Shown here: positions 20,121-32,203 of the stretch, piece by piece
How positions within the stretch are numbered: the first letter of the stretch is position 1
How the letters are laid out: the number at the start of each line of letters is the position of its first letter
Assembly: GCA_034509735.1 (NCBI GenBank)
Contig: JACGWO010000003.1
Coordinates: 2,232,001 to 2,296,000, forward strand
Source: Sesamum alatum
Taxonomy: Eukaryota > Streptophyta > Magnoliopsida > Lamiales > Pedaliaceae
Direction: 5' to 3'
DNA: 64,000 nt
The notes under the pieces: generated by a model
The model's input: the letters and a program-made list of their open reading frames with translations, nothing else
Told to the model about the DNA's origin: nothing
The model's database searches: none
Translations under genes and position numbers: made by a program

Positions 20121-21025
20121 ATGTCTAAGAACCCGTTAATCATGATTCTTGAGACTAACAAATTCAACGGAACAAACAACTCGGACTGGCTGAGAAACCT
20201 GAGGATTGTCCTCGATTTCGAGAACCAAGGCTACGTCTTGGACGAGCCGCCACCGAGCGACTTACCGGAGGGGTCCACGCCTGAAGAACGTTTGACGTTC
20301 GAGAAATGGCATGAGGACAACCGGAAAGTACGCAGTATCATACTGGCTTCGATGTCTAACGACATCCAGAAGCAGTATGAGAGGTTGGACAACGTCTCCG
20401 CCATAATGCTCCGCATGAACGAGGTTTATGCGGTTCCGGATAGGCATATTAGATATGCCGCCACAAAAGCATTCTTTGGCACCAAGCTCGCTAAAGGAGC
20501 GTCTGTACAGAGTCATGGGGTCAAGATGCTCTCCCTAGTGGAGAAAATCGAGGACCTTAAAGCTGGGCTTAACAATGACACGTACATTGATGTGATCCTC
20601 CAGTCGCTTCCTCCATCCTATGACCCGTTTGTTGTAAACTACAACATGAACGGACTTGAGAAGTCTATTCATGAGTTGATCAACATGCTGGTCCAATACG
20701 AGGCAACGACCCACAAGTCGGCGCGGCAGTATTGATAGGAGAGGCTTCGACCTCCGAGGCGAATGGCAAGAGGGCCGGACGCTGGAAGAGGAAGAAGGGC
20801 AAAGGGAAGACGGTTGTGGCCCCTGCTCACGCTCCGGGCGTCCCTGTTGCTCCGGTTGGACCGAACAAAGGGAAAGGGAAGGCCCGTGGTTCTCAGCGGT
20901 CCAAGGCAAATGATGTCTGCATGCATTGCCAAGGGAAAGGGCATTGGAAGAGGGAGTGCCCACAACTCCTCTCCAACCCAGGTGTGTTTGTGGTTGAAGT
21001 TAATATGATTACTAATTCTGCTTGA
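20121..21025 (+). pseudogene. gag: Element C gag to protease boundary, frameshifted with stop
   Basis: The ATG at 20121 follows the acceptor-like site. The first 204 codons are open and contain the gag N-terminus and UBN2-like core. A 2-base loss near 20724 (THKSA then RQY stop) shifts frame. The next frame carries the Lys/Arg-rich stretch and the zinc knuckle CX2CX4HX4C at 20918-20959. A TGA at about 21023 replaces the Ser codon before WVLDTG, cutting gag from protease. Gag itself could be near full length only if the frameshift were absent. Confidence 0.9.
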
Positions 21026-23668
21026 TGGGTATTGGATACCGGGTGTGGTGCTCACATCTGCAGTGATCTGCAGGCACTGCAAAAGAAGTAGAAGGCTAAC
21101 CAAGGATGAGATGATCCTGAGGCTAGGCGATGGCAAGGCCGTTGCTGCGGAGGCCGTAGGATCACTAGAGTTAGCCATTAGTAGTCATGGTAGGATTGTT
21201 GTGAACGACTGTTTCTATGTACCTAGCATGATTAAAAACATTGTTTCCATCCCGGTCCTTGATAAGGAGGGATATGAATTTACCATCAATAAAAACGGTT
21301 TTTTCATTATCAAAGATGGTATTTCTCATTTGCTTGGTACATTGGTCAACGGTCTTTACATACTTCAACAGTCTAATTGGATTATGACTGCAGAACACAA
21401 ACGAAAACGTGATGATCATAATAACGCACAGATATGGCATGCGAGGTTAGGTCATATCTCTAAAGATAGGATAAGAAGGTTGGTGGACTCAAAGAGTCTA
21501 GAAATAGACGATTTGGACAACCTACCGACCTGCGAATCCTGTCTAAAGGGAAAGATGACCAAGAAACCCTTTGTTGGACAAAGTACGCTAGCCAGTGGTC
21601 TGTTGGATTTGATCCATACAGATGTCTGTGTCCACTAAATACTCAGGCTAGAGGTGGGTACTCGTACTTCATAACCTTTACCGATGATCACTCACGGTAT
21701 GGTTATGTTTACCTGATGAGGTACAAGTCTGAAGCCTTTGGAAGGTTTAAGGAATACAGACTTGAAGTAGAGAACCAAACCGATCGAAAGATCAAAGCCC
21801 TTCGATCGGACCGAGGTGGAGAGTATTTGAGTGGTGAGTTTACTGATTATCTAAAAGAGAATGGGATTTTCTCTCAGTGGACCCTTCCTGGAACACCGCA
21901 GCTTAATGGTGTGTCTGAAAGGAGGAATCGGACCTTGTTGGACATGGTCCGATCCATGATGAGTTTTACCGAACTACCCCTTTCCTTCTGGGGATACGCT
22001 CTTGAGACGGCGGCCAAAGTTTTGAACTTGGCGCCATCTAAAAGGGTATTCCAGATGCCATATGAGATATGGCATGGCAAGCCTGCGTCCTACAAATACT
22101 TGAAAGTGTGGGGTTGCCCCGCATATGTCAAGAGATTAGTGGGAGATAAACTGGACACGAGGTCTAGTTTATGCAGGTTCATCGGCTATCCGAAAGAAAC
22201 TGCGGGGTATTATTTCTATGATCCCTCCGAGCAAAAGGTTTTTGTCTCGCGAAATGCAGTGTTCTTGGAAAAAGGTTTTCCATCGGATAGTCGACACGAT
22301 GAGGTGCTCCTTGAGGAATCAAGTGAGGAAACCCCAAGAGGCGGCAGTGACATCTGAGCCTGAAGTTCCCACTGATATTGTTCCAGTCCCCCGTAGGTCG
22401 GCCAGAGTATCCCATGCACCTGATAGGTATGGATTTCTGGGCCTGACCAGTCAGTTGGATAATGATCCAAAGACGTACGGAGAAGCGATGTCGGACATCG
22501 ATTCGGACAAGTGGCTTGACGCCATGAAATCCGAGATGGACTCGATGGGTACAAACAAGGTTTGGACCCTAGCAGATCCACCAAAAGGGGTTAAACCTGA
22601 AGCTGGAACATACGTTTTGATGAAGTCATACGGGGATATGATTTCATCAAGAACGAGTCCGATCCTTGTGTATACAAGAAGATCAGTGGGAGCTCAGTTG
22701 CGTTTCTGGTGCTTTACGTGGATGACATCTTGCTCATTGGGAATGATGCTAAGATGTTGGGTACCACTAAAGCTTGGCTGTCAATGCAATTCTCCATGAA
22801 GGATATGGGCGAGGCATCCTACATCCTTGGCATCAAGATCTACAGGGATAGATCTAGAAGGATGTTAGGAATGGCCCAGTCCTCGTACATTGAGAAAGTC
22901 TTGAAGAGATTCAAGATGGAGAACTCAAAACGAGGATTCCTTCCTATGAGGCATGGAATTAAGATATCCAAGAAGCAATCTCCTAAGACTGATGAGGAGC
23001 TTAAAAGGATGTTGGACATCCCCTATGCTTCAGCCGTAGGCAGCATACTGGATGTTGTTCAGTGCACTAGACCTGATGTGGCTTTCGCTTTGAGCGTAAC
23101 TAGCCAATATCACTGGAGTGCAGTCAAGACTATCCAAAAGTACCTGAAAAGGACTAAGGACATGTTCTTGATCTACGGCGGTGGAGGGTTGATACTGGAA
23201 GGCTATAGCGACGCTAGCTTCCAGTCGAATGACGATAATGCCAAGTCTCAGTATGGTTTTGTATTTAGACTAAATGGTGGCGTGGTTACTTGGAAGGGTT
23301 CCCAAGTAGGCTACCACGGCGGACTCCACCATAGAGTTTTGAATACATAGCGGCTTTGGAAGCTGCTAAGGAGTGGTTTGGTTGATGAGCTACATCCAAG
23401 GGTTGGATGTAGTACCTAGCATTGCTAAGCCTGTAATTATCTTTTATGATAACAACAGGGCGATAGCACTAGCAAAGGAACCGAGATCTCATCACGATCC
23501 AAGCATATTTTTAGACGCTACCATCTCTTAGAGAGATGGATAGCAGGAATGACGTTCGGTTGGACCGAGTCAGCTCCGCAGAAAAACATAGCAGATCCAC
23601 TTGCTAAGCCCATGTCGCAAGTTGCCCATACTCACCATCTGAATAAGAGGTTCGAGGTCAATGGGTGA
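21026..23668 (+). pseudogene. pol: Element C pol with internal RT deletion
   Basis: Protease DTG is near 21037. The HARLGH...CESC finger is at about 21438-21545. Integrase HTDVC is near 21620, where a 1-base loss shifts frame; LRSDRGGEY is near 21800 and SERRNRT near 21915. At about 22597 the sequence jumps from VKP to EAGTYVLMK-like frame. The roughly 340 bp encoding the N-terminal half of RT, with the first catalytic Asp, are gone, and CCCG-like microhomology lies at the junction. YVDD survives at 22715-22726. RNase H has a further deletion near 23110 and then decays. Confidence 0.9.
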
Positions 23669-23681
23669 TTGGCTTTAGGTC

Positions 23682-23692
23682 AAGTGGGAGAT
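23682..23692 (+). other. Polypurine tract, element C
   Basis: AAGTGGGAGAT directly before the 3' LTR. Confidence 0.85.
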
Positions 23693-25919
23693 TGTTGGAA
23701 TAGGTGACCAGAAAGCCAATAGGTTTGGCAATTTGTAACCTATCCGACAACTTGATGTGAATGTAATATTATTATGTGATGAATAAGATGAGTGTTCGTC
23801 ACCAATGGTACCTTCTTTGTTGCGCTCATCTTACATTAGTTAAAATGGTGTTTAACTTATATCGCAACAAAGCCCACAGACCATGGATAACAACTCGTGC
23901 AGTTGGGCCACGCATTGGATGGTGGTCATGAAACCAACTGATTAAGAGTTGGGTCTGAAACGTTCCAAGTCGAGGACCTCGAGACAGGGCATCGAGAGTC
24001 CTATTGAGACTTGCGTCAAGAGTCGTGTTCATTGGATGAGTGCCGTGTTTCATCGGTGACAGGCGTGGGACGCCTACACGATTTTGATGGGTTGGTCGAC
24101 TGGGGTCGAGCCGACTGGACTGACTCGTGGGATCATCATATGGAAGCCTTGGAGGCTTGGTCGGTATGATTGGTTTTCCTCGGTTCCAATAGTACGGGAG
24201 TAATCCTCAGACTTGAGGGATCATGGCAGTCGCGTGCACAGGACGGCTGTATCTTGGATCTGGCGAGAGGTAATCATTCTGTAAGATGATTATCATAAGC
24301 CTTGTCCAGTGCAGTCAGAATGTGCAGCGAGGACGGTGGATTCCAAGAAGAGGATCCGTCCCCTGTCAGTATGTGACAGAGGTATCTCCTATGCACTCGG
24401 AGACACGTTCATGCTGTTTGAAGCTGTGGCCACAGTGGTTGGTCGAACAGGGAACGGTTTCCTGTGTCGACACAATGAAGCATACGTGGTCTCGAGTATT
24501 ACGCATAGATGCCTAGTCAAGGATGGGAACCGACGCCTAATTCCATACCCTAGACTAAGGCCGGGAGACGGTAGACGGAAGGATCGTACCCGTACGGAAT
24601 CGGCGCTTAAATGTTCACGCCAATTCACCTAGTCTCTAGTGCCATGGACCGTTGCTAGACGACCACCCATGGTAACGGGCCCTTGTGGGACACGGGCCCA
24701 AGTCTAGCTGAGGGTGAACCTAAAGGGTCACACACAAATCACCGAGGAGGTTGAGAGATCGACTTGGAGTCAATCTCGAAGGATAAAATAAGTAATTGGA
24801 TTACTTAAGGGAAAGTCCATTGGATGGACGGGCCGATATTGTATCGGGCTTTCATTTAATCGGTAAATTGGATTTTCGATTAAATATGGAAAGTTGAGAT
24901 GTTGAGACGTTGGATCTTTTAATTGGATTAAAAGATCAACGGGAATAATTTAAGTGGATATTAAATTGGATTTAATATTGGGTTCGTCGTAATTGGATTA
25001 CGATAAAACCCGATCCGTTAAATTATACCCGAGAGGAGAAATAATTCCTAATTTGGAATAGGAAGAAGTTGGACTTCTTCCCTTAATTAAATATGGCCGA
25101 CATGCTCCCTTGGAGGAAGCAAAATCAGCCATGTTTCATGCTAGGTGGTATGTTGACTTGTCTCTTTTGGAAAGAGACAAATCAACTCCAATCAAGCTCT
25201 TCCCTTTTGGTATGATTTGATCATAACATAAATTTTGGTAGGCTTGATTGAAGAATTGATGGTGATTGATTGGAATGAATCTAGACATCCTTGGATGAAC
25301 CTAGACACATTCCAATAATCACATTAATTATGTATATATATTAGAATATACAACACCAAGGATAAGTGATTCATTATTCATCTTTTTCTAGGAAAAAGAG
25401 AACACAGAAATCCTCTCCTCTCTCTCAAAATTTCGTGCTCCCTCCCTCTCTTACACTTGTGTTCTTCACTTGATTTTGAATCAAGAAGAAGAACAAAGTA
25501 AGTTTAAGAGAACACTAATTCATAGTGTTCTTCTCTTAAACCGATTCCTTCCTAAACCCGTTCTTTTCTAGCAAGAAGAACGTGTGTTTCTTCCGGTGTG
25601 GTGTGGATCACCTTTGGAGAATCCATACGTTTGGATTTCGTGAGCATTCCGGAGAAGGAACAACGCTAGTAGCCGGGAGCATACGCTAAACAATCAAAGG
25701 TAACGGTTTATTACGCTTTGATTGATTTCATTTGTATATCTATGCCCTATGTGTTTAAATATATATTTTAATATTTACACATCCTACATCGAACGCTTGG
25801 TTGAGCACCCAAGGGTACACCCCTTGGGATTCGCGTATTTTGAATTTGATTTAAATTTACGCAATTTCTCGCCTTTCTCGCTTCCGCTCGCGCTCCCGGG
25901 CGGATCCGCTTGTCCTTCA
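23693..25919 (+). repeat. 3' LTR (family 1) of element C, 2227 bp
   Basis: TGTTGGAATAGG...GTCCTTCA, full length, and very close to the 5' LTR over shared parts. Confidence 0.94.
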
Positions 25920-25924
25920 TTTAA
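25920..25924. repeat. Target-site duplication TTTAA of element C, right copy
   Basis: Matches 16481-16485. Confidence 0.92.
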
Positions 25925-25979
25925 TTCCATGTTTTTTTTACGCTTCCGTTGCGTTGCCAGGCCGTATCTGATTCTTTCA
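25925..25979 (+). repeat. Solo LTR (family 4), right 55 bp
   Basis: Holds the GCTTCCGTTGCG box and the end GATTCTTTCA. It completes the LTR begun at 14313 and is followed by the CCAAG duplication at 25980-25984. Confidence 0.88.
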
Positions 25980-26581
25980 CCAAGTCGATACGTCTTTCAA
26001 TGTTGTTATTGATTGTCTTATACTGTTGTACCTAAATGTTTCTTCTCCTATTTCTATTGGGACTACTTCAATTCCATAAATTAGATAGAAGGGAGATTCT
26101 CCCGTGCTTCTCTGTGGCGTCATTCTGTACGCCCATAAGACCCTCGGGAGCTCCTCCACCCAATTTCCTTTTGCTTCGTCCAACCTAATCTTCAAATTTT
26201 GGAGGATGGTTCTATTGGTTACCTGTACTTGCCTATTGGATTGAGGTGTAGCCACATACATGTAATACTGCTTAATCTTCAATTCTTGGCACCAATGTCG
26301 AAACTTAGCTCCTTGAAATTGCGTGCCATTGTCCATTATGAAGGCCCTGGGGATGCTGAAAAGACATTAAATTTCTCCAAATGAACCTTACAACTTCCTT
26401 TCCTAAGATTTTGCTTAATGCGTCTGCTTCTACCCACTTTAAGAAGTAGTCTACCATGGCAATTAATTATACCCGTTGTCCTATTGCACGAGGGAGCTTC
26501 CCCACTATGTCCATTCCCAAGTGGTCAAACGGATAGGGACTTTGCATGGGCTGCATGAATGCGGCTGGGACATGAGTGACG
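25980..26581 (-). pseudogene. pol: Ty3/gypsy integrase core
   Basis: On the minus strand, upstream to downstream: HVPAAFMQPMQSPYPFDHLG with GMDIVG (first catalytic Asp), then VDYFLKWVEADAL, IMDNGTQFQGAKF (second Asp), ATPQSNRQVQVTNRTIL (where gypsy integrases have the catalytic Glu; here GQVE has become RQVQ, so the Glu is lost) and LPRVLWAYRMTPQRSTGESPF. Stops and frame changes occur near 26340-26470. The left end joins the C-terminus at 14312; the right end is cut by the solo LTR at 26582. A Tat-like lineage is likely but not proven. Confidence 0.85.
26577..26581. repeat. Target-site duplication TGACG, left copy
   Basis: The partner at 28578-28582 flanks the solo LTR. Confidence 0.92.
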
Positions 26582-28577
26582 TGTTAGAATAGGTGACCAT
26601 GTAAGCCAATTTTGGCAGGAATATGTAACCTATGTCTAGACAATTCTTTCGTATTTGATAAAACATTTATGAATAAAGAAGTGAAAATTCATATGCCAAT
26701 ACTTTGTTTACGTTCACTTATCTGCATTTACATTTCTGTTCACTACGCAAACAAAGCCCACGGACTGAGAAACGATTTCGGGGACTGGGACTACGCTTGG
26801 AGGTAGGTCCATGAAATCAGTCTTATCGAATCTGTCTGGAAATCTCCAAGTCAAGGAATCCCGAAAATGGGTACCGGGATTCCCTTTGAGACTTGCTCTA
26901 AGCATCTGCTGTCGTATTTCATCGACGGGTGACGAAGGTCGTCTAAGCAGTATTAGTGGGTCAGCGTGCTAGGAAGCAGCTGACTGAGGTGACTCGCGGG
27001 AACCGTCTTACGGAGGACCTTGAGTATGGTCAGCAAGGTATGACGTGTATTCCCGGTTCCAACGGTACAGGCCAAGTCCTTTGACTTGAGGAACTGCTGA
27101 GTTTACCTGTGCATCAGGTCTGTATCTTAGATATGGTGAGAGATTGCCAAAATACTCTTGAGTAGTCATAAGCCATGTCTAGTGCAGGTCGGGTGTACAA
27201 AGTGACAGTAGTTTCCAAGAAAGGATCTGTCTCCTGTCAAAAGGTGTTGACATATGAGTCTCATATATGCTCTGTGTCTTGTCCCTGAAATCTGTGGCCA
27301 CAGTGACTGAACAGAAGGGAAAAGGTTTCCCTTGCGGCGTTTAGTGAGGACAGACCGACACTTAGGTCCAAAATGAGTACCTGCATTTTCTGTGCCTGAG
27401 ACCCTAAGTGATGAGACTGAAGACAAAAGGACAAGTGTACTGTTAGAACCTAAATGTTCATCCCCGAATATTTCACCTAGTCTCTAGTGCCATGGACCGT
27501 TGCTAGATGGCCACCCATTGGTAACGGACGGATTCTAGGAATCCGACCAAGTCTAGCTGAATGGTGAATCTAAAGAGTCACACACTATCCACACACACTT
27601 AGTATTTAATTTAGAATTAAATATTGGAGTAAAGGAATGATTAAATTAGATTTTATCGGGTCCTATATTTTCTTGGAGAAATTAATTCCTTCTATTTGAT
27701 AAAGGGAATTAAATTAATAAATAGGATTTATTAAAAGCGTTCATTTAATGGGCTTAGAATAAATTATATTTATTTATTATATTATATTTATTCTTTTAGC
27801 CTTTTGGAATATTTAATAGGATTTAAATATTCCATTAAATTAAAATCAACGGTTGAGATGGAAAGGGGAGATGGAAGGCTAGGATTCGTTTGACTAGGTC
27901 AAACACTAGTTTGACTAGGACTTTGACTAGGTCAAAATCCTAGTCAAATTAGGTTACTTGGAGTTTGAGTTTAAAGAGGATTAAACTCTTCCTCTATATA
28001 AACCTCTAGCTTCCAACATTTGTGAGATTGATGATTCTTGAAAAACACACACAAAACACACACTCTCTCCTCCCCTCTCTCGTCCGCCCCTCTCTCTCTC
28101 TCTCACCAAGAAAATATTATTTTCTTGTTCTTTTGTTCTTGGAACAATTGAACAAAGGAAGATCGATCCCGTTAATTCATAACGCGTGGTTGATCTATCC
28201 TCTCCAATATAATACTTGTTCGTTGCTAGCACGACGACAAGAATACGTGGGTGGATCGTGTGTCACGATTTGGAGGATCTCAAGAACGAGGTCTTGGTGC
28301 AAAACGGGAAACAACGCGAGTAGCGTTGAAGACGAAAACGACAACGGGTAGGTCTCGTTTAAGATTTTCGTCCCTCTTTATTTTTTAACTCTATGGCCTC
28401 CATGATTTCTTTAATTGTTTTATGATCATGAGATACACCGAACGTCCGGGAACCTCAAGGGCACACCCCTTGAGCGTGTTCTTTAAATTAAAAGCATGCC
28501 TTTTATTTTGTAAATTTATTTTTACCGCGCTTCCGCATTCGCGCAAATTCCCGGGACGATCCACCGGATTTCTTTCA
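26582..28577 (+). repeat. Solo LTR (family 2), 1996 bp
   Basis: TGTTAGAATAGGTGACCA to TTTCTTTCA, with perfect TGACG duplications and no internal sequence. It sits inside gypsy pol between the H2C2 region and the integrase. The TATATAAA box is at 27995-28002. The U5 hairpin CTCAAGGG / CCCTTGAG with loop CACAC is at 28454-28474. Confidence 0.95.
27995..28002 (+). promoter_or_regulatory. TATA box of family-2 LTR
   Basis: TATATAAA is in a CTC...CC context, conserved in all family-2 LTRs: complement of 30775-30782, complement of 43117-43124, and 62734-62741. Confidence 0.7.
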
Positions 28578-28582
28578 TGACG

Positions 28583-29054
28583 TTGGCGTGTTCGTAGTAT
28601 TTTCAACATTTCTTTACCAAGTTTAGAGCATCCTTTCACATTGTAGGCCAAAAATACTCTTGTCTTAATGCCTTGCTCATTAGTGCCCTTTCTTTGGAGT
28701 GCTTTCCATAGCTTCCTTCATGGATATCTCGTAGGACACAGTACATTTTGTCCTGGCAGATGCACTTGAGGTATGGTTGTGAATCTCTTTTAATATAGCT
28801 AGCCTAAAACAGGGTAAACTTAGCTGCCTTTATTTGAATTGTCCTTGCTCCTTGGGGTCCTAATGCAAAGTTCTGTTTGTTAAAGTATGTTTCTAACCCA
28901 TACTTCCAACTTGGTGAAGTAGTTTCTATTAAAACTTCTTGTATGACTTCCACCTTGGGTCGTTCTTGGCTTAGCAAGGTTATGTTCTTAGAGGGGTCAC
29001 TGAGCTGACAAATCTAGCTAGTTGATCCACTTCTACATTATTTGACCATGGGAT
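28583..29054 (-). pseudogene. pol: Ty3/gypsy RNase H end and H2C2 linker
   Basis: The minus strand reads IPWSNNVEVDQLARFVSS (C-terminal end of RNase H, where IPR..N.EAD.LA is typical). After stops it reads QPYLKCI, YCVLRDIHEGSYGKHSKERAL and LRQEYFWPTM, the zinc-finger region before gypsy integrase. It continues into 26576 across the solo LTR. The 5' end at about 29054 is an abrupt junction with element D. RT and gag of this element are absent. Confidence 0.82.
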
Positions 29055-29317
29055 TTATTCTAAGCGCGAATCGGTCTTGTGGCTATAGGATTTACGTGCT
29101 ATTATGTGTTGAGCATGAAGAACATGTTTAAATTGCTTTTGGAAAATATTTTATTGCTTTAAGGCATGATAATATGTCTAGAAAATATGTGTTAATTTTG
29201 CTTTTGAAATTATGGATATCCATGCATTTTTGAGAATTGAATTTTCTGCAAATGCATGTTTATGTGTCAGTTTTATAGCAGAAATTTAAAAAAAAAAAAA
29301 AAGATTGGTGAAAAACG

Positions 29318-29480
29318 GTGCCGGTCGGCCGGGAGGGGCAGCAGGCGTGCCCGCGCGTGCAGGCAGGGGCACCTGCGCGCAGCGCTTGTGCGCGCGGTCA
29401 GGCCGTGCGCGCGCGCTGTGCCTGTGGGCGCGCGCGCGTGCGGCTGGCCGTCTGGCAGTCTGAATGGCTGGGCCGTTTTG
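29318..29480 (+). repeat. GC-rich island in element D leader
   Basis: About 160 bp of CGCGCG-rich sequence between an A-run at 29287 and CTGGGCCGTTTTGCACTG. Confidence 0.7.
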
Positions 29481-30192
29481 CACTGTTTTTCATGAAAATT
29501 TTAGTTTTTTGATTTCTGCTGTTTTCTGAATGTGATTTATTTTGGCATATTTTAATTTTAATTAAATTTGATTTTTCTAAAATTATTTTTTAAGCCTTAG
29601 ATTATTTTGGAAATGGTTTCCAAACCAAAAAAAAACTTGTTTGCACATTGGATGTATTGTTGATATCCATATTTTTAATTGCATTATTAATATGATATTT
29701 TCTGCATTTTATTATGTTTATTGTTTTAGATATCGGAAATCTATTAATAAATGCATGGGATGTATTTATGTGCTTGGCATGTTTATATTTGATATAAATG
29801 TGTTTTGTTATTGTTTATTTGATAAACAATAAGGATGATCACTAGCCCATTGGCCTATGTATGGTTTATTTATTGTTGGGTGAGGCCTGCGTGCCTCTTT
29901 GTTTTTTATTCCTTCTTTCGTTTTTAGCCTTGGAATAATAAGGCTTTCTTCCTCTCTATTAATGTACTCCCCCCGACTTATGATTGGGGTTTCTTTTTAA
30001 GTTGTAATGAGAGTAGATTAGGTTGTGAGGATTTATTTTATTAAATGTAAGCTTCCATGGAGATGAAGGCCCAAAAGCTGTCCGTTGGACGGAGCCCACG
30101 ACAGAAGGCCCAAGAAGAACAAAGAAGGATTTACAAGGCCCCATTAGAATGATAATGGGATGTAAAAATTGTAATAGTGTAGGCTTACCCTA

Positions 30193-30197
30193 GATTG
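30193..30197. repeat. Target-site duplication GATTG, left copy
   Basis: Partner at 32199-32203. Confidence 0.92.
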
Positions 30198-32198
30198 TGA
30201 AAGAAATCCGGTGGTTATCCCGAGAATTGCGCGAATGCGGAAGCGCGGTAAAAATAAATTTACAAAATAAAAGGCATGCTTTTAATTTAAAGAACACGCT
30301 CAAGGGGTGTGCCCTTGAGGTTCCCGGGCGTTCGGTGTATCTCATGATCATAAAACAATTAAAGAAATCATGGAGGCCATAGAGTTAAAAAATAAAGAGT
30401 GACGAAAATCTTAAACGAGACCTACCTGTTGTCGTTTTCGTCTTCAACTGCTACTCGCGTTGTTCCCCGTTTTGCACCAAGACCTCGTTCTTGAGATCCT
30501 CCAAATCGTGACACACGATCCACCCACGTATTCTTGCACGTCGTGCTAGCAACGAACAAGTGTTATATTGGAGAGGATAGATCAACCACGCGTTATGAAT
30601 TAACGGGATCGATCTTCCTTTGTTCAATTGTTCCAAGAACAAAAGAACAAGAAAATAATATTTTCTCGGTAAGAGAGAGAGAGAGGGGCGGACGAGAGAG
30701 GGGAGGAGAGAGAGTGTGTTTTGTGTGTGTTTTTCAAGAATCATCAAAATCTCACAAATGTTGGGAGCTAGAGGTTTATATAGAGGAAGAGTTTAATCCT
30801 CTTTAAACTCAAACTCTAAGTAACCTAATTTGACTAGGATTTTGACCTAGTCAAAGTCCTAGTCAAACTAGTGTTTGACCTAGTCAAACGAATCCTAGCC
30901 TTCCATCTCCCCTTTCCATCTCAACCGTTGATTTTAATTTAATGGAATATTTAAATCCTATTAAATATTTCAAAAGGCTAAAAGAATAAATATAATATAA
31001 GAAATGAATATTATAATTTATTCTAAGCCCATTAAATCAACCCTTTTAATAAATCCTATTTATTAATTTAATTCCCTTTATCAAATAGAAGGAATTAATT
31101 TCTCCAAGAAAATATAGGACCCGATTAAATCTAATTTAATCATTCCTTTACTCCAATATTTAATTCTAAATTAAATACTAAGTGTGTGTGGATAGTGTGT
31201 GACTCTTTAGGTTCACCATTCAGCTAGACTTGGTCGGATTCCTAGAATCCGTCCGTTACCATGGGTGACCATCTAGCAACGGTTCATGGCACTAGAGACT
31301 AGGTGAAATATTCGGGGATGAACATTTAGGCTCTAACAGTACACTTGTCCTTCTGTCTTCGGTCTCATCACTTAGGGTCTAGGGCACGGAAAATGCAGGT
31401 ACCCATTTTGGACCTAAGTGTCGGTCTGTCCTCACTAAACGCCGCAAGGGAAACCTTTTCCCTTCTGTTCAGTCACTGTGGCCACAGATTTCAGGGACAA
31501 GACACAGAGCATATATGAGACTCAACTGTCAACACCTTTTGACAGGAGACAGATCCTTTCCTGGAAACTACTGTCACTTTGTACACCCGAGCTGCACTAG
31601 ACATGGCTTATGACTACTCAAGAGTATTTTGGCAATCTCTCACCATATCTAAGATACAGACCTGATGCACAGGTAAACTCAACAGTTCTTCAAGTCAAAG
31701 GACTTGGCCTGTAACCGTTGGAACCGGGAATACACGTCATACCTTGCTGACCATACTCAAGGTCCTCCGTAAGACGGTTCCCGCGAGTCACCTCAGTCAG
31801 CTGCTTCCTAGCACGCTGACCCACTAACACTGCTTAGACGACCTTCGTCACCCGTCGATGAAATACGACAGCAGATGCTTAGTGCAAGTCTCAAAGGGAA
31901 TCCCGGTACCCATTTTCGGGATTCCTTGACTTGGAGATTTCCGGACTGATTCGGTAAGACTGATTTCATGGACCTACCTCCAAGCGTAGTCCCAGTCCCC
32001 GAAATCGTTTCTCAGTCCGTGGGCTTTGTTTGCGTAGTGAACAGAAATGTAAACGCAGATAAGTGAACGTAAACAAAGTATTGCCATATGAATTTTCACT
32101 TCTTTATTCATAAATGTTTTATCAAATACCAAAGAATTGTCTAGACATAGGTTACATATTCCTGCCAAAATTGGCTTATATGGTCACCTATTCTAACA
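30198..32198 (-). repeat. Solo LTR (family 2), 2001 bp
   Basis: Plus-strand TGAAAGAAATCC to CTATTCTAACA, the reverse of the family-2 ends, with perfect GATTG duplications and no internal sequence. It lies in the leader of D. The TATA box is at the complement of 30775-30782. Confidence 0.95.
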
Positions 32199-32203
32199 GA
32201 TTG

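Larger units (their letters stand above)
16486..25919 (+). mobile_element. Element C: complete-ended Ty1/copia element (family-1 LTRs)
   Basis: Both LTRs, PBS, leader, gag-pol remnants and PPT are present, bounded by TTTAA duplications. It inserted near the 3' end of the solo family-4 LTR, so it is the youngest layer here. The 5' LTR has lost about 440 bp internally and RT has lost about 340 bp. The coding region also has a stop and several frameshifts, so the element cannot act on its own. Confidence 0.95.
29055..30197 (+). other. Element D leader, first part
   Basis: The first 20 bases align to a decayed PBS (TATTCTAAGCGCG against TATCAGAGCCCGG). The sequence then follows the leader of F and E, with the GC island and the CCTGCGTGCCTCTT and GTAATGAGAGTAGA boxes. 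No gene is present. Confidence 0.75.
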
